From contig NZ_CP061379.1 in NCBI RefSeq assembly GCF_015624505.1, positions 6,448,001 to 6,512,000 of the forward strand: DNA of 64,000 nucleotides, in the 5' to 3' direction. The notes beneath the pieces are model-generated. The model saw only the letters and a program-made list of their open reading frames with translations. It did no database searches and was not told the origin of the DNA. Positions 8,336-17,398 of the stretch are shown in pieces. Both the position numbers and the translations under genes were made by a program. Within the stretch, counting starts at the first letter, position 1. Each line of letters begins with the position of its first letter. Origin of the DNA: Bradyrhizobium commune (GTDB taxonomy: Bacteria > Pseudomonadota > Alphaproteobacteria > Rhizobiales > Xanthobacteraceae).

Positions 8336-9620
8336 ACTTGCTCCCCGTTCAAGCTCTATTCGTCTCACCCCTTGTCTCGAGGTGTTAATTGCACCCGGGT
8401 CACGCAACGATCGAACGGCGCACTCGCGCAGCGCCACCAACGCTGCCGCCGTTCTGAAGCGGGCGCTGTACCCGCTTCCCATCGGTCCCGGTCTCAAGCG
8501 ATCCGAAGGACAAGTTGCGTTACGTGAGCCCAACCGGGCCCGCGCCTGCGACTGCAACCGTGTCCGCAACAGCCATGGTTATCCCTACTGTTCGTGCTCG
8601 TCGTTTGTCTGCCACCGGCAACGTCACGCCCCTGAATCACGAGGCGCGGCAGCGCGCTGCGAGTGGTCATTGAAAGGGTTAGTCAAAGCACGGCGCCGAA
8701 AAAATACCTTGAACGCAAATCATTCTTGTTTCGGTGGAAGCAATTACCGCAGCATCAAGCTGACGTCCCGCAGCGAAGACGGAAGACGATAGAGTCCGCA
8801 CCATGACGAACGCTTTCCAGCGTACCCTGGCATCAAAACGGGAAGCAGCCCCCATCCCTTTGGGCCATGCTGCAAAGAACTTGAGGGCGAGCTGTTTGAA
8901 TTTGGCGGTCCACCCGTTCGGGCCAGTGATGCGAACCCCTCGAACACGACGAGACGGGCTCTCTTCAAAGAGGTCAGCGCCTTTTCGGCCATGCTGGGAC
9001 AGCTTAGATTTGTTGGAGCGACATTTCGCATGAAACAGTCTGCAGCGCTTCGCGCCCCTTATATACGATGACGGCTCAGCCATGGTCTGCATCATGCGAT
9101 TCTGTCGAAGAGCTCTTTCGGGCGCCGTCCGGACCGCCTTGAACGGACTCCCTAGCCGTGGATGCACCTGCTCATTGCCTCACGCTTTCGCGGTTCCGCT
9201 TGGCATCTGGAGAATTTCGGCTCCAGTGTTGAGTATCACCGACCCGGGATTTTGTTCGCTTGCAAGCGCGCCCGCGCCCCCTGCAAAGACGGCTGTCCCG
9301 ATCACCATCGCAACCATCGGAGCGACGTTTGGAGCAATGATCTCGATTCGATTTCTATGGCATCGCAAATGCCAGCACGGCTACGATGGGGGGGGTCGGC
9401 GGGCTCGATTCCAACGCTCAAATGATCGCATCGTATTGCCACTCGCCACGACAAGTTCGCGCCGAGCTTTCTCACTTCTCGTTCGCCAGCATCTCCTGGC
9501 TCACACCATTGCACCACGCGAACCAAATTAGCGCGTAGACATTGTGCTTCGGTTTTGCGCAAGGCCATATCGAAGGCGCCTCTATTTTGCGGCATAGCGC
9601 TTCAAAAGCTCGACGGCGCT
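8336..9620. other. 1.3-kb stretch without a convincing gene
   Basis: No frame here has a good start, a Shine-Dalgarno and a recognisable domain together. A minus-strand frame at 9180-9368 codes for 62 residues with a hydrophobic, signal-like middle (MVAMVIGTAVFAGGAGALAS), but it has no homologue I know. The part next to 8335 must hold the promoter of the transporter operon. The rest looks like decayed sequence, perhaps remnants of an older element. Confidence 0.5.
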
Positions 9621-10973
9621 CTAGCCCTGAGGACGCAACAGACTGAATAGCGTGCCGACGCTCGCCTTACGATCACATCTTAATACGGTGCGGCAAATTT
9701 CCGACGCCTGATCATCGCCGAGTATCGGCGACGCTAGTGTCATGAACTTGGATGCAAGCCGCTCCTCCTGCAGAGCGAGATTTGTCTCGGGCTTGTTGCT
9801 GTCGCAAGAGAACTCCTTGGCGGCACCATCGTTTAGGATCACCCGAACGAAACTGGCTGTCTCTCCAACTTTACCATCATACAGCAGTTCCACTTTTTGA
9901 CGCCAGCTCTCGATATCGGGATCAGAAATATAGTCTTCGAAATTTGCAAGGTTGCCAGTGCTGATCCCTAACAGGGTCATCGCGACCGTATGGTGCAAAC
10001 TGAATTTGGCTTGCAGAAAGGTCTTTGGATATCGAATCGCACAGATCCTTTCAGCATGTGGATGGATCCGAACCTCGATCTTGCTCACAGACTCAAACGG
10101 TATAGGCATAGTCTCCCTTGCTTTGCGTGCACATTCAATTGGCGCATGCGTAACAAAACAGGAAGCATCATACTTGAATACTGTATCCGGGATAAAATAC
10201 CCGCGCTCGGCGGCATGTGGCTGTTCCGGTCCACCCTCGTGCGTCAGAGCGAATCCGTCGATCCCTGAAAAGACTGTCTCGGGCGCTGACAGGCCACTCA
10301 TTGCAAGGGTCGCAGATAAGTGGCCATTGACGGATGCTCGACCTACCTGAATCGACTTCAAGGGCGTACCAAAGGCCGCGCGGAGGCCGGCCGCCTGGGT
10401 CGCGGCTATCGCGATAGCAGACAGAGTTTCAGTGCGCGAGGCAGACATAAAACTGCTCGCGGCGATGGCCGCCCCGAAGGTTCCCATCGTTGCCGTTGCA
10501 TGGAAGCCCTTCCGGGGATGAGCAGGTCCCATGAGCCGTGATAGCGCACACATTCCCTCGTATCCGGCTACAAAGGCAGTAATCAAGTCATTCCATGTCC
10601 CCTTCCCGACCTCAGCGAGCGTTAGAACAACCGGTGCGATCGCAACCGTCACGTGGCCGGGAACCGCAGCATGTACATCATCGAAATCCAGGATGTGCCC
10701 GGCTGCTCCATTTATGAGCAACGCAGCATCCAGGCTGGTTCTTTCGCGAGTCCCGACGAGAGTAAAGCCATTTGAGGATGACGCCACTGCGCCTCGCAGC
10801 TTTTCGATCACGGGATCATTGGCAGCGGCTAGTGCAACCCCGATCCAGTCAAGTAAACAATGCCTGGCAAGTTGGACAACGTTCTCCGGCGCTGGTTTGC
10901 GGCGAAGTTCGACGATGCGATCGACTATCTCTCCGATGGAGCTTGTCGCGTTCGCTCCGTTGCTCGCGTCCAT
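9621..10973 (-). CDS. MmgE/PrpD family protein
   Basis: 450 residues, full length for the family that contains 2-methylcitrate dehydratase, cis-aconitate decarboxylase and iminodisuccinate epimerase. The signature GHILDFDDVH is at 92-101; a PxKGFHAT-like stretch (HPRKGFHATATMGTFGAA) follows, and the lid domain has KYDASCFVTHAPIE. The ATG at 10973 has GGAG nine bases upstream; a GTG at 10988 is the alternative. The nearby CoA-transferase, CitE lyase and MaoC genes make a role in a C5/C6 tricarboxylate-itaconate type pathway plausible, but the family is too broad for a firm reaction. Confidence 0.88.
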   Translation of the reverse strand: MDASNGANATSSIGEIVDRIVELRRKPAPENVVQLARHCLLDWIGVALAAANDPVIEKLRGAVASSSNGFTLVGTRERTSLDAALLINGAAGHILDFDDVHAAVPGHVTVAIAPVVLTLAEVGKGTWNDLITAFVAGYEGMCALSRLMGPAHPRKGFHATATMGTFGAAIAASSFMSASRTETLSAIAIAATQAAGLRAAFGTPLKSIQVGRASVNGHLSATLAMSGLSAPETVFSGIDGFALTHEGGPEQPHAAERGYFIPDTVFKYDASCFVTHAPIECARKARETMPIPFESVSKIEVRIHPHAERICAIRYPKTFLQAKFSLHHTVAMTLLGISTGNLANFEDYISDPDIESWRQKVELLYDGKVGETASFVRVILNDGAAKEFSCDSNKPETNLALQEERLASKFMTLASPILGDDQASEICRTVLRCDRKASVGTLFSLLRPQG

Positions 10974-11035
10974 GTGCCTGCACTCCACACCAAAGTGACC
11001 ATGGTTTCATGCTGCGCAACAGGGAGCGCGACATG

Positions 11036-11800
11036 TCATCCCAGAACGTCTTGCAATTGATTGAAAATCCAACCCCACACCGCGAGTGGCTGTTCGATAT
11101 GAGAGTTGTGGTGGGCTCCAACGAAAATCGCCGCATCTGGCTGCAATTGACGTAGTTCGTGGGGCGAGATGAATGTATCCAGTTCGCCTGCAGCGAACGA
11201 CACTCGAGAGTCCAACACACTTAGCAGGTTCGGTGGTTGGGCAGCTACGAAATGGGCCCGCGGATCGGCTGCCAATCTCCACTTCTCATGTTCTTTCACA
11301 ACGCCTGCGCTCACCATCGGGCTTCTCGATCCCACAATGCCCTCTAAACCACTGACTTTGACATAGTGTTTTTTGGCGTCGATTTCATCGTCGAACCACC
11401 TGATCGGCCGCACCGCCCGGCGGGCGCTTCTTTCCAAATCTTCCCGTGACCATTCGAGTTTTATGCCTAATGCGAAGGCCCGTTTGACATCGACTCCGAA
11501 CCAACCGCTTGCGAGCGCAACAGCCACGGCGGCCCCCATGGAATGACCGAGCACGTAAACGGGCTGTGCCTGGCAGAGAAGCTCTGCGACAGCGGCCGCG
11601 AAACGCCCTATGCCATAAGGCATCCCCCAGCACGACCTACCGTGTCCTGGAAGATCCGGAGCAAGCCAGCGTCCCGGCCATTCAGACTGCACATATTCAA
11701 TCACCGGAAGCCATGCTTCCCCCGTCATGCCCATTCCATGAAGAAGAAGAAGAGTAGGCCCATTACGTCCACCCCGAAGAGTGCAACTGGCTTGGGTCAT
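11036..11800 (-). CDS. Alpha/beta hydrolase
   Basis: 254 residues from the ATG at 11800, which has GAGG six bases upstream; a TTG at 11830 overlapping the previous stop would add ten residues. Oxyanion-hole HG is at 21-22, the nucleophile elbow GHSMG puts Ser87 in place, Asp208 lies in AAGELDTF, and the histidine is in GAHHNSHIEQP (231 or 234). Within a CoA-ester operon it could be a thioesterase, or a lactone or ester hydrolase that makes the starting acid. Substrate unknown. Confidence 0.85.
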   Translation of the reverse strand: MTQASCTLRGGRNGPTLLLLHGMGMTGEAWLPVIEYVQSEWPGRWLAPDLPGHGRSCWGMPYGIGRFAAAVAELLCQAQPVYVLGHSMGAAVAVALASGWFGVDVKRAFALGIKLEWSREDLERSARRAVRPIRWFDDEIDAKKHYVKVSGLEGIVGSRSPMVSAGVVKEHEKWRLAADPRAHFVAAQPPNLLSVLDSRVSFAAGELDTFISPHELRQLQPDAAIFVGAHHNSHIEQPLAVWGWIFNQLQDVLG

Positions 11801-11826
11801 TTGCCTCGGCAGTCTTCCGGTGGAGA

Positions 11827-12735
11827 TCAAAGGCCCATGCGCTGGGCATGTTCTACTAACAGTCGGTGGTTCCGCACCACCGCTGCGTCAAGCATCTGGC
11901 CCTCAAACAAAATGCTTCCGATCCCCTTCGCCTCCGCCTCCGCGTATGCGGACACCACTCTGCGCGCGAACTCGACCTTTTCTCGCGCTGGCGTAAACAC
12001 CTCCATGGCTGGCGCGACCTGCAACGGATGGATCGCCCATTTTCCGGTGAATCCCATCGCGAGACCGCGACGCGCATCGGCAGTATAAGCATCGACATCG
12101 CGAACATCTAAGATTGGCGAGTCGATGGCATCTATTCCGACCGATCGCGCTGCCATGACCATCTGGTAACGGGCAAAATACCACAGTTCGTCCGCCTGCC
12201 CGGGCCGCTCGGCCGCCCTCATGTCGATACCCATGGACGCAGCAAAGTCACCCGCCCCAAAAATCAGGGCCTCCACGCGTTCGGAACTTCGAGCAATCTC
12301 GAATGCATTGTGAACCGCGTCGACATCTTCGATTATAACTTCGATTCCGATTTTGCGATTAAGTTGCGACTGCTTTTCCACCTGCTCCAAAAGCGTCACA
12401 ACAAAATGGATGTCCGCCGCGACCTTCACTTTCGGAACCATGATCGTATCGAGGTTTGCGCCGGCGCGGCTAACAATCTCAACGATGTCCTGATAACAAT
12501 TCGGATTGGATAGATCGTTGATCCGAACACACCTAACCTTATTGTCCCATTCAAGTTCGTTCAAAGCTCGGATGACTTGTTCACGCGCTTGTTTTTTGGC
12601 GGTTGGTGCAACAGCATCCTCCAGATCGAGAAAAACATGATCCGCGGGGTTCTGAGCGGCCTTCGCCAAAAGCTTGTCCGTGGTAGCCGGCACCGCCAGC
12701 TGAGCGCGGCGCGCTCGTTTCGTTCGGCTACTCAT
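11827..12735 (-). CDS. CitE/HpcH-type (malyl/citramalyl-CoA-like) lyase
   Basis: 302 residues, TIM-barrel of the HpcH/HpaI-CitE superfamily. VFLDLEDAVAP (36-43) and R71 in RIND bind the CoA-ester, E136 in EVIIEDVDAV and D163 in GAGDFAAS are the Mg2+ ligands, and GFTGKWAIHP is the conserved late loop of malyl-/methylmalyl-CoA lyases. Its ATG overlaps the CaiB stop. Expected reaction: retro-Claisen cleavage of a 3-hydroxy-3-acyl-CoA such as citramalyl-CoA (to acetyl-CoA and pyruvate) or beta-methylmalyl-CoA (to propionyl-CoA and glyoxylate). Confidence 0.9.
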   Translation of the reverse strand: MSSRTKRARRAQLAVPATTDKLLAKAAQNPADHVFLDLEDAVAPTAKKQAREQVIRALNELEWDNKVRCVRINDLSNPNCYQDIVEIVSRAGANLDTIMVPKVKVAADIHFVVTLLEQVEKQSQLNRKIGIEVIIEDVDAVHNAFEIARSSERVEALIFGAGDFAASMGIDMRAAERPGQADELWYFARYQMVMAARSVGIDAIDSPILDVRDVDAYTADARRGLAMGFTGKWAIHPLQVAPAMEVFTPAREKVEFARRVVSAYAEAEAKGIGSILFEGQMLDAAVVRNHRLLVEHAQRMGL

Positions 12736-13952
12736 TTTGAGTTCTCCTTCACTGATAAGGTATCAAGCGACAGGCCTACTTCAGCGAGGATTGCAGCAGT
12801 ATCCTCGCCCAAAAGAGGCGCGCGGCGCCGAATCGACCCGGGCGTGTCAAGAAAATGAACAGGAATGCCGGCGACATGTACCGGCGTCTGGGACCCGGGC
12901 TGCTCGACTGCAACGATCATTTTACGGATCTCGAAGTGCGGGTCTCGGACAATCTCGGCAGAACTGTACACCGGGCCAAACGGAAACACGCCGCCGAACA
13001 AGCGCATAAGTTCGGCCTTATCCCGCTGCCTCGTAAACGCGGAGATCGTTTCGTAAACCAGATCCTGATGCTTGATCCGTGCGTCTTGGGTCGACGTGCG
13101 GGGATCGACGATCAAATCAGGCCGCGAGATGATCTCGCAAAGTTGCTTCCACCAGGAGGCGGATTCGGCAATCCCAATCGCGATCCAGCCATCCCGTGCC
13201 GGCACCAAGCCGAAAGGAGACAAAATCGGGTGGCGGTTACCTTCCGGAACAGCCACGGTGCCCGCAAACGACCATTGATGGATGATCCGCTCGCAAATCG
13301 AGAGGACCCCATCGACCATCGCCACGTCCAAGAACTGGCCTTGTCCTGTTCGATTAGCATGGTGGAGCGCCGCGACAATTCCGAAAGCCATCATTACGCC
13401 AGGCACAAGATCTCCAATACCCGGACCGATCTTGGTCGGCACCTCTTTGTTGGGACCAGTGATGCTGATGATTCCGCCCATGGCTTGCGCCACGATGTCG
13501 TATGCAGGCCACTCATTGTACGGGCTGTCTCCCGTTCGGGAGTCCCCAAACCCGCGAATGGCCGCATAAACGAGCTTTGGATTCTCGTTGTGCAAAGTCT
13601 CGTAGGATAGTCCGAAGCGATCCATCACGCCCTGACGGAAATTCTCTACGACGACATCCGCCGTACGAACCAATGCGAGGAACGCTTCGCGATGGCTCAC
13701 CTGCTTGAGGTCCAGAACTATACTTCGCTTGTTGCGATTGACGCTGGCAAAATAGCCGCCAAACGCACGCAAGCTGTCGTCTGGCCGAAAGGGACCGACA
13801 GACCTAGTCCGATCGCCAGCAGGCGGTTCGACCTTGATAACATCCGCCCCGTGGTCCGCCAGCGTCTGCGTGCAGTATGGGCCAGCGAGCATCTGCGTTA
13901 GGTCGATGACTCGTATACCCTCGAGCGCACCGCCTTTGTCGCTACCGCTCAT
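12732..13952 (-). CDS. CaiB/BaiF family CoA-transferase (class III)
   Basis: 406 residues from the ATG at 13952 (GGAGACAATT upstream). The N-terminal IRVIDLTQMLAGPYC, NKRSIVLDL and the catalytic aspartate D181 in GIGDLVPG, which forms the aspartyl-CoA intermediate in formyl-CoA transferase, are all present. It would activate the dicarboxylate with CoA from a donor such as succinyl-CoA, ahead of the lyase encoded next. The ATG overlaps the stop of a decayed maoC, so the original partner is lost here; an intact one remains at 3.7 kb. Confidence 0.9.
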   Translation of the reverse strand: MSGSDKGGALEGIRVIDLTQMLAGPYCTQTLADHGADVIKVEPPAGDRTRSVGPFRPDDSLRAFGGYFASVNRNKRSIVLDLKQVSHREAFLALVRTADVVVENFRQGVMDRFGLSYETLHNENPKLVYAAIRGFGDSRTGDSPYNEWPAYDIVAQAMGGIISITGPNKEVPTKIGPGIGDLVPGVMMAFGIVAALHHANRTGQGQFLDVAMVDGVLSICERIIHQWSFAGTVAVPEGNRHPILSPFGLVPARDGWIAIGIAESASWWKQLCEIISRPDLIVDPRTSTQDARIKHQDLVYETISAFTRQRDKAELMRLFGGVFPFGPVYSSAEIVRDPHFEIRKMIVAVEQPGSQTPVHVAGIPVHFLDTPGSIRRRAPLLGEDTAAILAEVGLSLDTLSVKENSK

Positions 13953-14213
13953 AATTGTCTCCAATGACTCCGGCGCATCAGCAAAACGGCGCGCTCGGCC
14001 CCGCACACGACTTGTTCCGTATCCGTCACGGCCCAGTTTCGAAACCTCACGATCCCGCCGTCCTCGCGTTGCGGCGCGTCAGACTTCTCAAGTATTCTGA
14101 AAACGCGTAGATGAGCATTCCGTGAAAAGCGGGAGCCTTGAACGCAATCTTCTCGACGCTGATTTCGGTGATCGCATTTTCCGATGTATCTTCAGAAGCA
14201 ACAATCATCATGG
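13949..14213 (-). pseudogene. MaoC hydratase remnant, 3' end
   Basis: Read on the minus strand it gives ASEDTSENAITEISVEKIAF, then after a one-base shift DAPQREDGGIVRFRNWAVT and ERAVLLMRRSHW. These match the last 90 residues of the intact MaoC at 3710-4192 (ASQDTSENALAEISVEKIAF; REDGGVVRFRHWAVT; VLVKRRSHW). The first half of the gene is missing; homology stops at about 14213. The stop still overlaps the caiB ATG, as in the ancestral pair. Confidence 0.8.
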
Positions 14214-14546
14214 AACCGGGTCCGGCACTTGTGCTTCAGGAGACGACGCGTTCGGCCCATCTGTAGGCGAAACTGCCTGTCCGACAAATGCCACCGGCGC
14301 AAGAGACTCTTTCAAATGCCGGAATAATCGGCAGACGTCGTCATCGATCGCACCGCGAGCGTTGACGGCCAGATTGAGGGTCGCTGCCTCGAGCTCGTTG
14401 GGATCGGCTTTGACCCGCCAAAAGCCAGCGCCAAGCACGGTCTCGACCGCGATCGTCTCGCCGAGCGTACGGTGGACCATCTCGGAAAGACCGTTGACGA
14501 GGGCGGTCGCACTTATCGCGATTTCAATGGGCTTATCCGAGCGCAC
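14214..14546 (-). pseudogene. Sensor histidine kinase remnant (ATPase N-box)
   Basis: The frame reads ALVNGLSEMVHRTLGE, IAVETVLGAGFWRVKADPNE and LEAATLNLAVNARGAID, the typical segment between the His box and the N-box (NLAVNARDAM) of PAS-type histidine kinases in this group. The His box, G boxes and sensor domain are absent, and after NARGAID the sequence is unrelated. It abuts the maoC remnant, so two unrelated broken genes are joined here. Confidence 0.6.
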
Positions 14547-14645
14547 TTAATCACACCAAGCCCAACGGCCCTTTCACTTGGATAGCTGCTTGCAAAAGAG
14601 ACGTATGCCGCTCGAAGACTGCCAGACATCGGTAGAAGACGGTAC

Positions 14646-15128
14646 ATGGCAATGCAACTTGCTCGGTGCGAATCAGCAATCGCGGGATGTAAGGAGAGCG
14701 TTTACGCCTCGCTCTCAGTGGCCGAGATCGGCGACCGGGTCGGCCTGTCATCCACGCCCTGCTGGAAGCGCATTCAGCGGCTGGAGGCTGCCGGCGTAAT
14801 CCTGAAGCGCGTCGCGCTGGTCGACCAGAACAAGATCGGCCTCGGCCTTTCGGTGTTCGTCTCCGTGGAAAGCGCCGATCATTCGGATGCCTGGCTGAAG
14901 CGCTTTGCCGCGGCGGTCAGCGCCATGCCCGAGGTGATGGAATTCTACCGGATGGCCGGCGACGTCGACTACATGCTGCGCGTGGTCATTCCCGACATGC
15001 AGAGCTACGACGTGTTCTACAAGAAGCTGATCCACGCCGTCCCGCTCAAGAATGTCACCTCGCATTTCGCGATGGAGAAGATCAAGTCGATCACGGCTCT
15101 GCCGATGCCGCCTGTTACGGTTGACTAA
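14646..15128 (+). CDS. Lrp/AsnC-family regulator with eroded N-terminus
   Basis: 160 residues. From SLSVAEIGDRVGLSSTPCWKR on, the second and third helices of the DNA-binding domain and the whole RAM/AsnC ligand domain (FYRMAGDVDYMLRVVIPD) are normal. The usual first helix (…D..D..IL..LQ.D…) is replaced by unrelated residues MAMQLARCESAIAGCKESVY, so the 5' end has been swapped or lost at about 14700, next to the histidine-kinase remnant. DNA binding may be impaired. It may regulate nothing local. Confidence 0.7.
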   Translation: MAMQLARCESAIAGCKESVYASLSVAEIGDRVGLSSTPCWKRIQRLEAAGVILKRVALVDQNKIGLGLSVFVSVESADHSDAWLKRFAAAVSAMPEVMEFYRMAGDVDYMLRVVIPDMQSYDVFYKKLIHAVPLKNVTSHFAMEKIKSITALPMPPVTVD

Positions 15129-15231
15129 GACGCTACCTTCTCGCGGAAAGACCGGTAACCACAATACGAAAATGGCGGCAGCTTCAGATTAGCCAGCGAT
15201 GGCGAACGGCGGCCGCCAACAGCCGCATGGA

Positions 15232-16452
15232 TCAATCGTTGACCATCGGCCCGAACGCCTCCCATCGTTTGCCTGTGAAACGCATCATCCGGAACTCCTT
15301 GACCACACGATAGTCGGTCGGGCTGGTGTTGACGGAGAGCCCCGGGAGCAGCAGATCGAGTTTCACGTTTTTCAGGCTCGTCGCTTGCGCCATGACATTC
15401 TCGCGCGAGAGATTGTCGCCGCATTGCTTCAAGACCTGCACCAGCAGCTCGGCGGCGCTATAGCCATAGACCGTGAAGATGCTCTTCCGGTCGCCTCCCG
15501 GATAATAGCCATCCATGAAGGCGCTCCATCGCTTCATGCCTTCGTCATCACGCCAGGTCGGGTCAGCGGCCTCCTTGAACGAGCTCGCCGAGATGATGCC
15601 CTTTGCGTTCTCAATGCCCGCCGGGCTCAGGACCGCGTCGATCGAGGACGAGCCTACGCCAAGGAGGTGAACGGGTTTCCAATCGAGCTCTGCCATCTTT
15701 CTGATGACTTGGGCGGCGAATTTCGAGGCAGCCATGTTGATGAGGACGTCGACACCGGCCGCCTTGAGACGCACGACCTGCGAGTCGACGGTCGGGTCCG
15801 ACACATCGTATGAAGCGTCACTGACGATGAGTTCGCCTGCCCTTGCGCCGAGCGCGTCCTTCACCCCGGTCAGATAATCCCTGCCGGTCTCATCGTTCTG
15901 ATAGAGCAGACCGATTCTGGCATTCGGATAGTTGTCCAGGATGAACCGCGCGTAGACGCGAATCTCCGTGCGCAGATTGGGAGCAAATCCCATCGTCCAG
16001 GGGAACTTGATCGGATCCTCGAAACGCGTCGACCGCCCGGCCACGAAGAGCTGAGGGATCTTGCGGTCATTGAGATATTTCTGAATCGCGATGTTCGAGG
16101 CATTGCCGAGCGTCTCGAATGTGAACAAGACCTCGTCGCTCTCTATGAGCTTGCGGACCTGCTCCACGGTCTTGGACGGCGTCGCCGCATCGTCGTAGGA
16201 AATCAACGTGATCTTGCGGCCATTGACGCCGCCATGATCATTGATCATGCGGAAATAGGCTGCCTGTACCTTGCCGATCGCGGAGGATGCCGACAGCGGA
16301 CCGCTATAGGGCATCGTCTGGCCGATCTTGATCTCGGTATCACTTGCGCCTGGCCCATATTGACGATCACCTGCGAGCAAAGGGGTCGTGACGAAAAATC
16401 CGGCCACAAGGATTGCCGCTCTGGCCGCATTCGTGCGCAAGCTCTTACCCAT
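15232..16452 (-). CDS. Branched-chain amino-acid type ABC substrate-binding protein
   Basis: 406 residues with a signal peptide (MGKSLRTNAARAAILVAGF…LLAGD) and the full Peripla_BP_6 fold: SDTEIKIGQTMPYSGPLSA, VNGRKITLISYDDAATPSK, LLYQNDETGRDYLTGVKD. The ATG at 16452 has GAGGG eight bases upstream, better than the ATG at 16467. No LivHMGF transport genes are adjacent, so it is an orphan receptor that must share a permease encoded elsewhere. It is a close paralogue of the partial gene at 1-318; the two bracket the CoA-pathway region. Aromatic or small organic acids are common ligands for this subgroup. Confidence 0.88.
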   Translation of the reverse strand: MGKSLRTNAARAAILVAGFFVTTPLLAGDRQYGPGASDTEIKIGQTMPYSGPLSASSAIGKVQAAYFRMINDHGGVNGRKITLISYDDAATPSKTVEQVRKLIESDEVLFTFETLGNASNIAIQKYLNDRKIPQLFVAGRSTRFEDPIKFPWTMGFAPNLRTEIRVYARFILDNYPNARIGLLYQNDETGRDYLTGVKDALGARAGELIVSDASYDVSDPTVDSQVVRLKAAGVDVLINMAASKFAAQVIRKMAELDWKPVHLLGVGSSSIDAVLSPAGIENAKGIISASSFKEAADPTWRDDEGMKRWSAFMDGYYPGGDRKSIFTVYGYSAAELLVQVLKQCGDNLSRENVMAQATSLKNVKLDLLLPGLSVNTSPTDYRVVKEFRMMRFTGKRWEAFGPMVND

Positions 16453-17398
16453 CGCTGCAACCCTCATCGCTGGAGCGGAGCTCGTGGATTCGGGCGCCGT
16501 TCACGAGATGCATGCTCCTTCGCGAACTGAGGAGCGAACTCATCACGCAGCCCGCGAGAAAGCTGTTCGACCGGATTGGATCAGAGCGGACAAGCGCAGT
16601 CCAAAGAGCCCTGCCCGCGGTGCGTTGGGAAATCTTCCCGATGTTCGGCAAGCCTATAATCGACAACAAACAACAGCGTTGTGACAGTTTGGCGTTGGCC
16701 TTCGGACCAGCGATTGCGAATCCATTCGATGCATTGCGAAGCCCGCAATCGTGGAAACTTGGCGACCCCTGGGGAGAGACATCCGCGAGCGCCCTTAACG
16801 CCGATCGTCAAGCGAACAGCAGTCCTGCCCCACCGGCGAAACGAAGACAGGTCCGTTCGCCAAGTGAAGGACGAGATCAGCTTCTCGGTCGCAGGTGCTG
16901 TGCTGCTCTTGTTAGTTCGATCAAGTCCAGCCCGACTCCACATCATCTCTCGGACCGACTGCCCAGATTTGCCGTCGATAGAGTTTTCTTGATCTCCCAG
17001 GGCACACGTCGTGCACACGACGCCATCTAAGCGATTGAAAACCTTAAACTCTTGCTCCAATCCATCATGGCAAGTTTGAACTAACTACGGCCAAAAAGAA
17101 CGGGGTCAATCAAGGGTGGTCCGCTTTGCGCCAAGAGCCGCCATCCCCCAAAGTTGCTTGTTGGCCCACCGTGGACGGTCTGCGGTGTTCGTACTTGATT
17201 TAGGCCGCTCGTGGTGCGTTGCGTCATCACGGCATCTACCGCGATGACGGCTCCTGGGCTTTGTCGCTGACGGCAGACGGCCTGCGCGATGGGAGGCATT
17301 CACTTCGATCTTGGTTGCCCGGGGAGCTCGGATATCCGGCAACGCTAAAAGTCGAACCACCAGAGAAGCAGCGGCCCTTTGGATGTTTACTCTTCAAA
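16453..17398. other. Intergenic stretch with repeats, no intact gene
   Basis: No frame here is a credible gene. It holds repeat copy 1 (16872-17080). At 17106-17150 a minus-strand frame ends GMAALGAKRTTLD, a form of the 'ALGQKRT' pseudo-peptide often annotated by mistake in Bradyrhizobium and Rhodopseudomonas genomes (from memory). These are decayed dispersed repeats. Confidence 0.5.
16872..17080 (+). repeat. Dispersed repeat, copy 1
   Basis: About 209 bases that recur in the same orientation at 29461-29662. Shared blocks, in order, include CGAGATCAG, TTCTCGGTCGCA, CTCGGACCGACTG, CAGATTTGCCGTC, GATCTCCC and CTCCAATCCATCATG. The two copies differ by substitutions and small indels, so they are old. 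They flank the 17.4-29.2 kb metabolic module as direct repeats. Confidence 0.75.

Noticed and set aside
8679..9167. Minus-strand frame of 162 codons
   Set aside because: No ribosome site, biased low-information composition and no recognisable domain.
9180..9368. 62-codon minus-strand frame with a hydrophobic stretch
   Set aside because: No Shine-Dalgarno or known relative; noted only in the gap entry.
16581..17060. Minus-strand frame across repeat copy 1
   Set aside because: The frame is not kept in copy 2, so it is not a conserved protein.
17106..17360. Small minus-strand frame ending ALGAKRTTLD
   Set aside because: Matches a non-coding repeat-derived pseudo-peptide common in this bacterial group.
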